A DNA stretch of 64,000 bases from Bryobacter sp. (GCA_022843625.1 JALHNH010000001.1:1-64000); one strand, 5' to 3'. Counted from the first letter of the stretch, positions 35,817-44,820 are shown. Notes: a model not told the origin generated them from the letters alone. Numbers and translations: made by a program.

Positions 35817-37373
35817 ATGCAGCAGACCACTGATTCTGCCAATCCATTTCACGATGCTTTAAGGTTTGAGCGGCGAATTCCGCCGTGCAGTGTCCTGATT
35901 TTTGGCGCAAACGGCGATTTGACGATGCGAAAGCTCTTGCCAGCTCTTTATCGACTGGCATATGAGCGAAAGCTCCCGAGCGGATTTTCGATCGTGGGCA
36001 ACTCACGAACGTCAATGAGCAATGAGCAGTTTCGCGAGAAGATGCGCGTAAGCGTTCAGAAATTTATTGAGAATTCTCCATTCGATGAGGCTCTCTGGGA
36101 AGATTTCGCCAAGGGTATTTTTTATGTCGCGGGTGATATTTCGGATCCGTCCTGTTATGCCGCGCTGAAGGTACAACTGGATGAAATCGAGCGAGACCGT
36201 GGGACGGGCGGGAATGTTCTGTTTTATCTTTCGACGCAGCCGAGTTTCTACGCGAGTGTCGTTGAGCAGATTGGGGCGGCAGGTTTAGCGCAGCATCCGG
36301 GTGGGGCGTGGCGGCGGGTTGTGATCGAGAAACCATTTGGTCATGATCTGGCCAGCGCCAAGGAATTGAACCGCCGGATCAGCGCTGTCCTGGCAGAACG
36401 CGATGTTTACCGGATCGATCATTACCTGGGAAAAGAAACCGTTCAGAATGTACTGGCCTTCCGTTTTGGCAATACGATTTTCGAGCCGTTGTGGAATCGG
36501 CAGTACATCAGCCATGTGCAGGTGACTGCGGCAGAGAGTATCGGAGTGGAGGGGCGCGGCGCGTATTACCAGGAAGCTGGCGCTTTGCGCGACATGATCC
36601 AAAATCACCTGTTGCAGGTGATGGCGACGGTGACGATGGAAGCGCCGCCGTACTTTGATTCCGATGCTGTTCGGGATGAGCGGGCTAAGCTGTTGCGTTC
36701 GATTCGGATACTTAAGCCGCATGAGGTGGATAGTCATGCCGTAAAGGGGCAGTATGGCCCGGCACGAGTGGGCAATGCGGATCTTCCAGGATTCCGGCAA
36801 GAACAAGGAGTGAGCCCGGAAGCACAGACGGACACTTATGCGGCTGTCACCTTCTTTGTGGATAACTGGCGGTGGGCCGGAGTACCGTTTTATGTGCGCA
36901 CGGGAAAGCGGATGCCCAAGCGAGTGACCGATATTGCGATTCGTTTTAACACCGCGCCGCTGTCGTTGTTTTCCTCAAGCCCGGGTGCATCCGATTCGCC
37001 ACTGGCTGCGCCGAATCTGCTGATTTTGAGGATTCAGCCGGATGAGGGAATTTCTTTACGATTTCAATCGAAGGATCCTTCTGGCGGCGGGATGAAACTT
37101 CGACCGGTATCGATGGACTTCAACTACGGTTCGAGCTTCGGATCCCGAACTCCGTCAGCCTACGAGACACTGTTGCTGGATGCTCTTGCCGGTGACAGCA
37201 CTCTCTATACGCGGCAGGACATGGTGGAAGCGAGTTGGCGGGCGGTAGAGCCGATTCAGAATCATTGGCTCGAAAACAAATTCGACTTCCCGAATTACGA
37301 AGCCGGGAGTTGGGGGCCGAAGGCGAGTGACGAGATGTTGGCGCGGCGCGGACACGAATGGAGGATCCCTTGA
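35817..37373 (+). CDS. zwf: Glucose-6-phosphate 1-dehydrogenase
   Basis: 518 residues. The NADP site is LIFGANGDLTMRKLLPALY, the substrate site is the family signature RIDHYLGKE (catalytic His), and there is a conserved EKPFGHDL upstream and YVRTGKRMPKR downstream. It catalyses the first step of the oxidative pentose phosphate pathway. The next two genes are its assembly factor and the following enzyme, in a tight operon. The ATG at 35817 has no good ribosome binding site directly before it, but the N-terminus fits the family. Confidence 0.96.
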   Translation: MQQTTDSANPFHDALRFERRIPPCSVLIFGANGDLTMRKLLPALYRLAYERKLPSGFSIVGNSRTSMSNEQFREKMRVSVQKFIENSPFDEALWEDFAKGIFYVAGDISDPSCYAALKVQLDEIERDRGTGGNVLFYLSTQPSFYASVVEQIGAAGLAQHPGGAWRRVVIEKPFGHDLASAKELNRRISAVLAERDVYRIDHYLGKETVQNVLAFRFGNTIFEPLWNRQYISHVQVTAAESIGVEGRGAYYQEAGALRDMIQNHLLQVMATVTMEAPPYFDSDAVRDERAKLLRSIRILKPHEVDSHAVKGQYGPARVGNADLPGFRQEQGVSPEAQTDTYAAVTFFVDNWRWAGVPFYVRTGKRMPKRVTDIAIRFNTAPLSLFSSSPGASDSPLAAPNLLILRIQPDEGISLRFQSKDPSGGGMKLRPVSMDFNYGSSFGSRTPSAYETLLLDALAGDSTLYTRQDMVEASWRAVEPIQNHWLENKFDFPNYEAGSWGPKASDEMLARRGHEWRIP

Positions 37374-38362
37374 GCAGCGCCTCAGTCAATACAGCGCAAC
37401 TGCTCAAGGATCTGGGCGGCTTGTGGACGCAATTGGGTAAAGAAGAAAGCGAAGGTTCCGATCGCTCGGCTGGGGTGCTGCGTGCGGTTACGATGACCTT
37501 CATTCTTGGCGTTGAGGAGGGCGATGATGAAGTGGCTGCCGGTGAAGCTCTTGCACTGCTGATGCATGAGCATCCGAGCCGGGCGATTGTTTTGAAGCTA
37601 CGCTCGCAGGCTGATGCGGAACTGGACGGGCGGGCTTTTGCACAGTGCTGGATGCCCTTTGGGCGCCGGCATCAAATCTGTTGCGAACAGATCGAATTGA
37701 GCGCGGGAAGTAGATCGTTTGAAGATACGGTTTCGCTCTTACATGGGCTTATTGCGCCGGACCTTCCTGTCGTGTTCTGGTGCCGGAGCGCAAAGCTCTT
37801 TGACCACCCTGCTTATCCAGAAATTGAAGCGATGGCAGATAAGGTAATTGTGGATAGCCGGTCGCTATCGAATCCGCTTGAATCTTTGCGCTTGCTGAAT
37901 CGTGAGGTTCATGCCGGACATCTCTATGGTGACCTTACCTGGACGCGACTCACCCGTTGGAGGCAAACTGTCTCGAATGTGTTTGAGCGTATGGACTGTA
38001 AGGGCTTTTTTCAGAACCTGGATCGTGTGGAAATTCGTTACGCACACGTTCCCGAGCCGATTGCCGTGGAGTATCTTGCCGCCTGGTTGAAGTCTGTGCT
38101 TGGTTCTCAATTTCAGGTGGATCGGGTGCATCGTCCGTCAGAAGCCTCGTGGCAGATTCAGGGTTTGTGTTTTGTAACCGCGTTGGCGGACATTGTCATT
38201 GAGCGGACGGAGAAAAGCATCGTGGAGACCCATATTCAGAAGTTTTCCACGCGCACAGTGTTTGAAGAACTGGATGAGCCCCGGCTTGTTCGAGAAGAGT
38301 TATCGATTTTAGAGCGGGATCCCATTCTCGCCCGCGTTTTAGAAATTGCATCCCAAAGTTAA
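37370..38362 (+). CDS. opcA: Glucose-6-phosphate dehydrogenase assembly protein OpcA
   Basis: 330 residues. OpcA features: RAVTMTFILGVEEGDDEVAAGEALALLMHEHPSRAIVLKL near the N-terminus, LIAPDLPVVFWCRS, DSRSL, and the late DLTWTRLTRWR motif. OpcA allosterically activates Zwf in cyanobacteria and actinobacteria. A TTG start at 37370 is chosen because GGAGG sits at ideal distance upstream (37360-37364) and it overlaps the zwf stop by TTGA. The ATG at 37358 has no ribosome binding site. Confidence 0.88.
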   Translation: MSSASVNTAQLLKDLGGLWTQLGKEESEGSDRSAGVLRAVTMTFILGVEEGDDEVAAGEALALLMHEHPSRAIVLKLRSQADAELDGRAFAQCWMPFGRRHQICCEQIELSAGSRSFEDTVSLLHGLIAPDLPVVFWCRSAKLFDHPAYPEIEAMADKVIVDSRSLSNPLESLRLLNREVHAGHLYGDLTWTRLTRWRQTVSNVFERMDCKGFFQNLDRVEIRYAHVPEPIAVEYLAAWLKSVLGSQFQVDRVHRPSEASWQIQGLCFVTALADIVIERTEKSIVETHIQKFSTRTVFEELDEPRLVREELSILERDPILARVLEIASQS

Positions 38363-38364
38363 GC

Positions 38365-39099
38365 ATGTCGTCCCATCTACATATTTTTGCCAGCCCTGAA
38401 CTAGCAGCCAAAGCCTGCGCTGAACGAATCGCTGAAGTTGTTAAAGAAAGTCTGGAGCTGCGCGGAGTTTCGCGTATTGCACTCTCGGGCGGATCTTCGC
38501 CCAAAATGATGTTTGGAGCACTGGCCAAGATGCCGGTGGATTGGGAACATGTCTGGCTGTACTGGGTGGATGAGCGGGTGGTTCCGCCAGACCATCCAGA
38601 CTCCAACTACAAAATGGCGATGGAGAATCTGATCCTGCCGGCAGGGATTCCGATTCAACATTTAAATCGAATTGCCGGGGAGCGGTATCCCGAAGAAGCG
38701 TCTGCCCATTACATTTCAGAGATTCGTGTGGACTTTAAATTAAAGGAAGGGCAGCTTCCCAAATTTGACCTGGTGCATCGCGGCATGGGGCCGGATTCGC
38801 ATACGGCGAGTTTGTTTCCAGGAGATCCGCTGATTGAAGACGATTATGAGATTGCGGCGAGTACCTATGTTGAAAAGTTCAATTCTCACCGGGTGACCCT
38901 GTTGCCGGGAGTGTTGAAGGCGGCTCGGCATACCGTGATCCTTGCTGCTGGTGCTGACAAGGCTGGCGCGCTCTGGGATGTGTTGGAGGGTAAAACCGAC
39001 GTGATGGCCCATCCCTGCCAGATTGCGGCGAAGCCTCCGTACCCGACCGAGTGGTTTGTCGACGAAGCCGCCACGAAACTGCTGCGCAAGAAATCCTGA
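38365..39099 (+). CDS. pgl: 6-phosphogluconolactonase
   Basis: 244 residues of the DevB/SOL type: ALSGGSSPKMMFGAL, VWLYWVDERVVPPDHPDSNYKMA, and HRGMGPDSHTASLFPGDPL, which corresponds to the usual GLGPDGHTASLFPG. It hydrolyses the product of Zwf. It starts three bases after opcA. The family glycine before 'HTASL' is Ser here and the loop begins HRG rather than LLG, a mild deviation that leaves the key His intact. Confidence 0.93.
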   Translation: MSSHLHIFASPELAAKACAERIAEVVKESLELRGVSRIALSGGSSPKMMFGALAKMPVDWEHVWLYWVDERVVPPDHPDSNYKMAMENLILPAGIPIQHLNRIAGERYPEEASAHYISEIRVDFKLKEGQLPKFDLVHRGMGPDSHTASLFPGDPLIEDDYEIAASTYVEKFNSHRVTLLPGVLKAARHTVILAAGADKAGALWDVLEGKTDVMAHPCQIAAKPPYPTEWFVDEAATKLLRKKS

Positions 39100-39105
39100 G
39101 ATTAT

Positions 39106-39121
39106 TCGCGTGTTCACGCGA
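39106..39121. promoter_or_regulatory. Near-perfect palindrome before the glycosyltransferase gene
   Basis: TCGCGTG and CACGCGA are separated by two bases, so the 16-base site is a 7-bp inverted repeat. It lies between the pgl stop and the proposed glycosyltransferase start at 39132. Its shape fits an operator or a short hairpin. No regulator is known for it and it is a single occurrence. Confidence 0.25.
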
Positions 39122-39131
39122 CTACTCAGTA

Positions 39132-40916
39132 TTGGTTGAAGCGATCTATCTCCTGCTTGCTTGCTGGATGATCGTTAGTGGCATAGACGATCTTTGGCTC
39201 GACTTCTGTTATCTGGCTGGCCGGATCGCAAAACCACGCACCGCTACTGAGACACATCCCTCCACCACAACCGTTCCTCCTCCGGGTGACCCAGCAGGGC
39301 TTGGCGAAAGTTTGATCGCTCTATGGATTCCCGCCTGGCGCGAGGATACGGTAATTGCCCGGATGGTGGCGCATAACGTGGCCTCTATTCGATACCGGCG
39401 CTATCACATCTTTCTTGGTACCTATCCGAACGACGGTGCAACCCTTGATGTATTGCGGCAACTCGAGCAACAGTATTCGAATCTGCATGTATCGCTGACT
39501 CCGCACGACGGACCGACTTCGAAGGCCGATAACCTGAACTGGATATATCAGAATCTCTGTCTGGTTGAGGAGCGGATTGGGGAAGAATTTGAGATTGTGG
39601 TGATTCATGACAGCGAGGATTTGATCCATCCCGAGGAGTTCCGCTGGTTGAATCACTACTGCCGCGATTATGATTTTGTCCAGATCCCGGTGCTTGGTTT
39701 GCCAACACCCTGGTGGGAGTTGACGCATGGGATTTATTGCGATGAGTTTGCCGAAACCCAGCAGAAGGATTTGCCGACGAGGAACCGGATGGGTGGCTTT
39801 GCTCCGTCCTGTGGGGTTGGTACCGGTTATCGACGGAAGGCCCTGGGGAGGCTGGCGGAGGCTGAATCGAACCGTCTATTTGAACCTGACAGTTTGACAG
39901 AAGATTACCTGAATGGTCTACGGATGCACCGGTTGGGGATGAGGCAGATTTATCTTCCAGTGGCCTGGGTAAATGGGCAACCGGTTGCGACTCGCGAGTA
40001 TTTTCCGCGGCGATTCTATGCATCTGTTCGTCAGCGGACGCGTTGGGTGACGGGTATTTCGCTTCAAACCTGGCAGAAGGTGGGATGGTCTTCGGATTGG
40101 AAGGAAAACTATTGGCTTTGGCGTGACCGGAAAGGTTTGATTGGGAATCCATTGAGCCTGGTTGCCAATGTGTTGCTGGTTTTGGGGCTGGCTGGGTATG
40201 TTCCTGCGCTTGAGGGGCAGCTGTTGATGGTTACCTCTATTGGCCTGGTGTTGCAGTGCCTGCGGATGTGGTGGCGCATGTATTTTACCGCCCGCGTTTA
40301 TGGGGCGGGTTACGCCGCTTTGGTGCCAGTGCGAATCCCGTGGTCGAATCTTGTGAATACGCTGGCGACGATTTCCGCATTGTCGAGGTTTGTCAAGGCG
40401 CGGTGGCGTCATGAGCCGCTGGTTTGGCTCAAGACAGAACATGCGTACCCGAATCGTGAAGCACTAAATCCGTATACACGCCGGTTGGGTGAGGTGTTGA
40501 CGGATCTTCGATTCCTGACTTTGAATCAGCTTGAAGAATCGCTGGCAAGAAGGCCTGAAGGAGTTCGGATTGGCGAGCATCTGGTTGCGGAAGCGCTCAT
40601 CACAGAAGAGCAATTGTATGATGGGCTGGCGGTGTTATCCGGATATGAAACCGCTCAAATTCCGGTTGGGGATCTCGAGATTGCGATTGCCCGCAGCCTG
40701 CCTCGCAGTTTGATGCAGGAGGCGCGATTGCAGCCCGTGCGTTTGAGTGCCGGCAATCTGGTTGTGGCCAGTTCTGAGATTCCGAATGCATCGCTGCTGG
40801 AGGATGTGCGGCGATTTACAAAGCGAGACCCTGTCATATTGCTTGTTACCCCTGCGAATCTTGAGCAATTGCAGTCTTTTGTTGAGGCTCCGGTGCTTCT
40901 GGATTCTGCAGCGTAG
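39132..40916 (+). CDS. NfrB-like membrane glycosyltransferase with C-terminal MshEN domain
   Basis: About 594 residues. An N-terminal membrane helix (YLLLACWMIVSGIDDLWLDFCY) precedes a GT2 domain with IALWIPAWRE, the DxD-like VVIHDSEDLIHPEE, the 'GGFAPSCGVGTGYRR' acceptor loop and the Q/RxxRW-type motif RQRTRWVTG, then more membrane helices (about 355-430). The last 130 residues ('RIGEHLVAEALITEEQLYDGLAVLSG...LPRSLMQEARLQPV') are a GspE-N/MshEN fold, which binds cyclic-di-GMP in some members. NfrB proteins make or export a surface glycan. The start is uncertain: the TTG has no clear ribosome binding site. Confidence 0.78.
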   Translation: MVEAIYLLLACWMIVSGIDDLWLDFCYLAGRIAKPRTATETHPSTTTVPPPGDPAGLGESLIALWIPAWREDTVIARMVAHNVASIRYRRYHIFLGTYPNDGATLDVLRQLEQQYSNLHVSLTPHDGPTSKADNLNWIYQNLCLVEERIGEEFEIVVIHDSEDLIHPEEFRWLNHYCRDYDFVQIPVLGLPTPWWELTHGIYCDEFAETQQKDLPTRNRMGGFAPSCGVGTGYRRKALGRLAEAESNRLFEPDSLTEDYLNGLRMHRLGMRQIYLPVAWVNGQPVATREYFPRRFYASVRQRTRWVTGISLQTWQKVGWSSDWKENYWLWRDRKGLIGNPLSLVANVLLVLGLAGYVPALEGQLLMVTSIGLVLQCLRMWWRMYFTARVYGAGYAALVPVRIPWSNLVNTLATISALSRFVKARWRHEPLVWLKTEHAYPNREALNPYTRRLGEVLTDLRFLTLNQLEESLARRPEGVRIGEHLVAEALITEEQLYDGLAVLSGYETAQIPVGDLEIAIARSLPRSLMQEARLQPVRLSAGNLVVASSEIPNASLLEDVRRFTKRDPVILLVTPANLEQLQSFVEAPVLLDSAA

Positions 40917-40918
40917 CC

Positions 40919-40924
40919 TATAAT
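40919..40924 (+). promoter_or_regulatory. Possible -10 box (TATAAT) before the 130-residue gene
   Basis: A perfect TATAAT lies three bases after the glycosyltransferase stop and 17 bases before the ATG at 40942. A -35 match is poor (TTCTGG at 40897, 16-base spacing). If used, transcription would start near 40931, leaving a leader too short for a normal ribosome binding site; none is seen. One hexamer is weak evidence. Confidence 0.25.
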
Positions 40925-40941
40925 GACAGTTTCCCTTTTAT

Positions 40942-41334
40942 ATGTCCTCAACACTCGATCAATACCGTGAAGCAAAGCAAAGCTGGTTGAAGCTGCGAAA
41001 CCAGGCAAAGAAAGAACTCATTACACGTTTCCATGAAGTGGCTGCAGAACTGAACCAGATCCAGCGTGAACTGCTTGAAGACTTTGGTGAGAAGGTTGCG
41101 TTGCCAGCGAAGCCGAAGAAGGCTGCTGCGAAAAAGCTAGTTGCCGTTGTCTCTGCGCCGGTTGCTCCGAAGGCTGTTGTACCAAAGCAGTCTCCGGCCA
41201 TTGCCGCTCTGCACAAGAAGCTTGACGGGCAACAGAAGAAGCTGGCTGAAGCCAAGGCAGCAGGAAAGCCAACGAAGGCGATCGAAGACCGGATCTACGA
41301 GATCGAAGACGATATCCGGCTTGCCGATAGCTAG
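40942..41334 (+). CDS. Unknown 130-residue coiled-coil protein
   Basis: Two helical halves joined by an Ala/Lys/Pro/Val-rich linker (about 51-85, 'PAKPKKAAAKK', 'VAPKAVVPK'). The first half (YREAKQSWLKLRNQAKKELITRFHEVAAELNQIQRELLEDFG) and second half (ALHKKLDGQQKKLAEAKAAGKPTKAIEDRIYEIEDDIRLA) have heptad-like spacing. The basic linker recalls nucleoid- or polyanion-binding tails. No family was recognised. It has a four-base tail overlap (CTAG) with the opposite TSUP gene. Confidence 0.55.
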   Translation: MSSTLDQYREAKQSWLKLRNQAKKELITRFHEVAAELNQIQRELLEDFGEKVALPAKPKKAAAKKLVAVVSAPVAPKAVVPKQSPAIAALHKKLDGQQKKLAEAKAAGKPTKAIEDRIYEIEDDIRLADS

Positions 41335-42116
41335 AGCCAGGTGCGGATGAACAGGGCGGCTGTCATGAGAAAGCCGATTGCTATGACCGAATTTTTCACA
41401 GTCTTTCTCCCGACTTTGCGGGCCGCTCCGGCGCCCAGATAGCCGCCGCTCACTGTGCCCACTGTCATTACGAGTGCGTAGGGCCAGGAAACTAATCCGG
41501 TTGATACGAAATAGATTGCCGCGATGCCGTTGATGCAGGTTGCGAAAGTGTTCTTGAGACCGTTCATCTGGTGGATGTCTGTCAAGCCCATAATGCTTAG
41601 TGCGGCCAGCATCAGGATTCCGATGCCCGCTCCAAAATAGCCTCCATAGAGTGCAACCAGAAATTGGAAGCTCATGGCGCCCCATAACCAGGTGGATGAG
41701 ATGTTTAGGGTTGGATCGTTTGTTTTGAGTTTGCGCTGGATGGGATCCTGGGCCAGAAAGAGAAGCGTTGCAAACAAGATCAGCAAAGGTACAAGACGAT
41801 CGAAGACACCTGGGGGTGTAATTCGTAGAAGCAGCGCGCCGATGATGCCGCCGACCAGGCTTGGGATGATCAAGAGGAGCATCTGGCGGTTCAATCCACG
41901 CATTTCTGCACGGTAGCCCCAGAGTGAACCGATCGAGCCGGGCCACATCGCCAGCGTATTGGTGGCATTTGCGACTACCGACGGGACACCGAGCCAGACC
42001 AGCGCTGGGAATGACACGAGGGTGCCGCCGCCGGCTACTGAATTGATGGCACCGGCGATGAATGCCGCGGCAAAAGCAACGAGGATTTGGAAGAGGTTCA
42101 GGTTCAGGTCAGGCAT
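41331..42116 (-). CDS. TauE/SafE (TSUP) family membrane exporter
   Basis: 261 residues with about eight hydrophobic segments in two repeats. The family pattern is clear: AAFIAGAINSVAGGGTLVSFPALVWLGVPSVVANATNT in the first repeat and YGGYFGAGIGILMLAALSIMGLTDIHQMNGLKN in the second. Family members export sulfite or sulfoacetate or move other small anions; the substrate here is unknown. ATG at 42116 is preferred to a TTG at 42125. It runs divergently from the serine hydrolase. Confidence 0.88.
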   Translation of the reverse strand: MPDLNLNLFQILVAFAAAFIAGAINSVAGGGTLVSFPALVWLGVPSVVANATNTLAMWPGSIGSLWGYRAEMRGLNRQMLLLIIPSLVGGIIGALLLRITPPGVFDRLVPLLILFATLLFLAQDPIQRKLKTNDPTLNISSTWLWGAMSFQFLVALYGGYFGAGIGILMLAALSIMGLTDIHQMNGLKNTFATCINGIAAIYFVSTGLVSWPYALVMTVGTVSGGYLGAGAARKVGRKTVKNSVIAIGFLMTAALFIRTWL

Positions 42117-42166
42117 CAGACTCAACTCAGATTCTTACATGCTGTGAGGGCTATTCTGGAGAAGTC

Positions 42167-43858
42167 ATGAAATTTACGTTTGGCCTGGTTTGCGTGGCAG
42201 CGATTGCTTTTGCCCAGACTCCGCGATTTACCGATTCGGCTCGCAGAGACAAGTTGATGGGCATGGTCTCGAAGACGGATGCGCTTTTTGAGAAGTACTT
42301 TACCGAGCGCCAGATTCCAGGGCTGGTTTATGGAATCGTTGTGGATCAGGAAGTGGTGCATATCAAGGGTTTTGGGATCAGCAACACGGAAACGAAGGCG
42401 GCCGTTGGCCCTGAGACGATGTTTCGGATTGCGTCGATGACGAAGAGCTTTACGGCGCTAGCTATTTTGAAGTTGCGCGATGCGGGAAAGCTGTCGCTCG
42501 ATGACGCTGTGTCTCGTTGGGTTCCCGAGATTGCAGGCCTGGCCTATCCAACGAAAGATAGTGCGCCGCTTACCGTGAGGCAATTGCTGACTCATGGGGC
42601 GGGTTTCCCGGAAGACAATCCCTGGGGGGACCGGCAACTGGCAATTCCCGATCGTGAATTCTCACGATGGATCGATCAGGGGATTCCGTTTTCGACGCCA
42701 CCCGACACGAGCTATGAATATTCAAATTATGGGTTTGCCCTGCTGGGCAGGATTGTGGCCAAGGCATCCGGCCAGAGCTATGAACAGTATCTGAATCGTG
42801 AGATCTTGCGGCCGATGGGGCTGAAGTCTGCGACGCTTGAGCCATCGAGGAAACATGCGATTGGTTATGGCCGTCGTGATGGGAAGCTGTTTGAGATTCC
42901 ATCGCTTGCACATGGTTCGTTTGGGGCCATGGGTGGGCTTGTGATCGATGCGAGGGAGCTTGGGCGTTATGTGGCCTTTCACCTGTCGGCAGAGCCGGCG
43001 CGGGATGAGGCTGAAGCCGGGCCGGTAAAGCGCAGCTCGGTTCGCGAGATGCAGCGGCAGTGGCGGACATCTTCGTTTTCGGCAAGTGGCGGAACGGAGT
43101 TGCGGGCAAATGCTTCCGGTTATGGCTATGGCCTCAGTGTGAGCCGGGATTGCCGCTTCTCCCGGGTGGTTGCTCACGGAGGCGGTTTGCCTGGTTTTGG
43201 CTCGTATATGATGTGGCTGCCTGAATATGGAGTCGGCATGTTTGCTATGGCTAATCTCACCTATGCAGGGCCAGCTGCACCGATGCGTGAGGCTCTGGAG
43301 GTGATGGCGCAGGCGGGAGCATTGAAGCCTCGTAGTTTGCCTGTGTCGCCTATTTTGAAGTCGACCCAGCAGGCATTGATCCAGCTCTGGAATCAGTGGA
43401 GCGATGCCGGTCTCGATCAGATTGCCGCTGACAATCTTTATCTCGATCAACCTCGTGCGAGCATTGCTGCTGGTGTGGCTGAACTCAAGAAGAAGTACTC
43501 CGGCTGCAGCCCGGATGGCGAGCTGAAGCCGGAGAATTGGCTGCGGGGCGAGTTTGGCCTTGACTGCAAGGAGGGCTCAGTGAAGGTGACGTTTACGCTA
43601 GCTCCAACGAAGGTTCCCAAAGTGCAGGCGCTGCGATTTAGCGGGGTAGGAAAACCGAGCGAGGTATTGCTTGGCCTTGCTGCCTCAAAGGCCGCTGAAA
43701 GCCCCTACGGTAAATGTAGCGTTGGCGAGGTGGTATCAGGAGAGGGTGTGGATTCTGCGACCTTCAAGATTGGCTGCCGCAACGGTGAAGCACTTATGTC
43801 TCTGCGCGAGGCAAAGGCGACGTTTAGTCGTGCACCTGGGCAAGCCTGCACGCCTTAA
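42167..43858 (+). CDS. Secreted serine hydrolase of the class C beta-lactamase/DD-peptidase type
   Basis: 563 residues. A signal peptide (MKFTFGLVCVAAIAFAQ) is followed by a catalytic domain with the nucleophile motif SMTK (SxxK), the YxN motif (YEYSNYG) and the third-box HGGGLPGFGS, then a C-terminal domain of about 170 residues containing four cysteines that could form two disulfides. These proteins act as esterases, D-aminopeptidases or beta-lactamases. ATG at 42167 is chosen for the preceding GGAGAAG and the signal peptide. It meets the VWA gene tail to tail (TTAA). Confidence 0.88.
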   Translation: MKFTFGLVCVAAIAFAQTPRFTDSARRDKLMGMVSKTDALFEKYFTERQIPGLVYGIVVDQEVVHIKGFGISNTETKAAVGPETMFRIASMTKSFTALAILKLRDAGKLSLDDAVSRWVPEIAGLAYPTKDSAPLTVRQLLTHGAGFPEDNPWGDRQLAIPDREFSRWIDQGIPFSTPPDTSYEYSNYGFALLGRIVAKASGQSYEQYLNREILRPMGLKSATLEPSRKHAIGYGRRDGKLFEIPSLAHGSFGAMGGLVIDARELGRYVAFHLSAEPARDEAEAGPVKRSSVREMQRQWRTSSFSASGGTELRANASGYGYGLSVSRDCRFSRVVAHGGGLPGFGSYMMWLPEYGVGMFAMANLTYAGPAAPMREALEVMAQAGALKPRSLPVSPILKSTQQALIQLWNQWSDAGLDQIAADNLYLDQPRASIAAGVAELKKKYSGCSPDGELKPENWLRGEFGLDCKEGSVKVTFTLAPTKVPKVQALRFSGVGKPSEVLLGLAASKAAESPYGKCSVGEVVSGEGVDSATFKIGCRNGEALMSLREAKATFSRAPGQACTP

Positions 43859-44781
43859 GCTTTGGCGTAGTATCCGGTTTTGTGCCGAATGGTGAGGCCA
43901 GGCTGTTTCGCCCGGATTTTGATCTTGCGGAAGGTGCCATCGCGTTCACCCTGGTTGCTGGTGTAAGCGAGATCGTATGTGGAGCGCAGCATGTCGGCGA
44001 TTTGACGGAAGGAATCGCGCAAGTCGGCGCTTTCGGTTGCGTCATATTCGAGGCCACCAGATTCTTTCGCCAAGCGCGCCATATTGGAACGCCCCTGCTT
44101 GTTGCTGGCCTTCCAAATGCCTTTCCTGATTTCTGTGTAGCGCAATGTGAAGACCAATACGCCTGTATCGAGGGTTGCCTCTACGGTGTCCATGAGGTTG
44201 TTTGCGCTGGAGTTGTCTTCTCCGTCAGAGAAGAGGAGCATGGCTCGGCGACCTTCCTGCCCCACCATCTCTTTGGCTGTGGCAATGATGGCATCGTACA
44301 TTGCCGTGCCGCCAGAGCGTAATTCCGGGGTGCCGATTTTGGGGAACTGGGATACGTTCTTCGCCTTCTGATAGTCTTTGAGCGCGTCGTCGAGATCATC
44401 GGCTTTCTGGTTGAAACGCGAGACGAGACGAATGGAATTTCCGAAACAGACGAGCATGGCCTGATCGCGATTGGTCATGACCGTTTTGAGAAAGTCTCGC
44501 AGGTCGCGACGGTGGTCTTTGAGGAATTCTTCCTGTGAGCCGGAGATGTCGGCGACAACGCCAATGCTGAGCGGGGAATCGGCCGCTCTTGAGAAGAACG
44601 AGACTTTTTGCGGCTGACCGTCTTCGAGCACTTCGAAGTCGTCTGCCGAAAGGTTTGTGATCCACTGGCCCTTGGCATCACGCACTGTGAAGGGCACATT
44701 GACGAGGTTGACTTCCACCTTGATGGGTGGAGGGTCTTGCGCGAAGGCTAAAGGAGTCAGCAGGAAATGTCGGCGCAGCAT
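43855..44781 (-). CDS. Secreted VWA-domain protein (acidobacterial VWFA-related family)
   Basis: 308 residues. Signal peptide MLRRHFLLTPLAFAQ, a short beta domain (VEVNLVNVPFTVRDAKGQWITNLSADDFEVLEDGQPQKVSFF, the typical N-terminal module of this family), then a von Willebrand A domain with the metal site DISGS and a later SGGTAMYDA and LFSDGEDN. Family members are abundant in Acidobacteria and their role is unknown. It follows PSD1 and DUF1501 on the same strand with a hairpin covering its start. Confidence 0.88.
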   Translation of the reverse strand: MLRRHFLLTPLAFAQDPPPIKVEVNLVNVPFTVRDAKGQWITNLSADDFEVLEDGQPQKVSFFSRAADSPLSIGVVADISGSQEEFLKDHRRDLRDFLKTVMTNRDQAMLVCFGNSIRLVSRFNQKADDLDDALKDYQKAKNVSQFPKIGTPELRSGGTAMYDAIIATAKEMVGQEGRRAMLLFSDGEDNSSANNLMDTVEATLDTGVLVFTLRYTEIRKGIWKASNKQGRSNMARLAKESGGLEYDATESADLRDSFRQIADMLRSTYDLAYTSNQGERDGTFRKIKIRAKQPGLTIRHKTGYYAKA

Positions 44782-44811
44782 GTATTCATTTCATACGGAT
44801 GAACTGCGCCG
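44771..44811 (-). promoter_or_regulatory. Hairpin between DUF1501 and VWA genes, start codon at loop edge
   Basis: CGGCGCAG (44771-44778) pairs with CTGCGCCG (44804-44811), eight bases, extended by one mismatch and one more pair. On the minus strand the leading arm starts ten bases after the DUF1501 stop. The ATG of the VWA gene (44781-44779) closes the 25-base loop and the trailing arm encodes Leu-Arg-Arg. There is no long T tract, so termination is less certain than at the two similar sites. Confidence 0.5.
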
Positions 44812-44820
44812 TCGTTCCCG

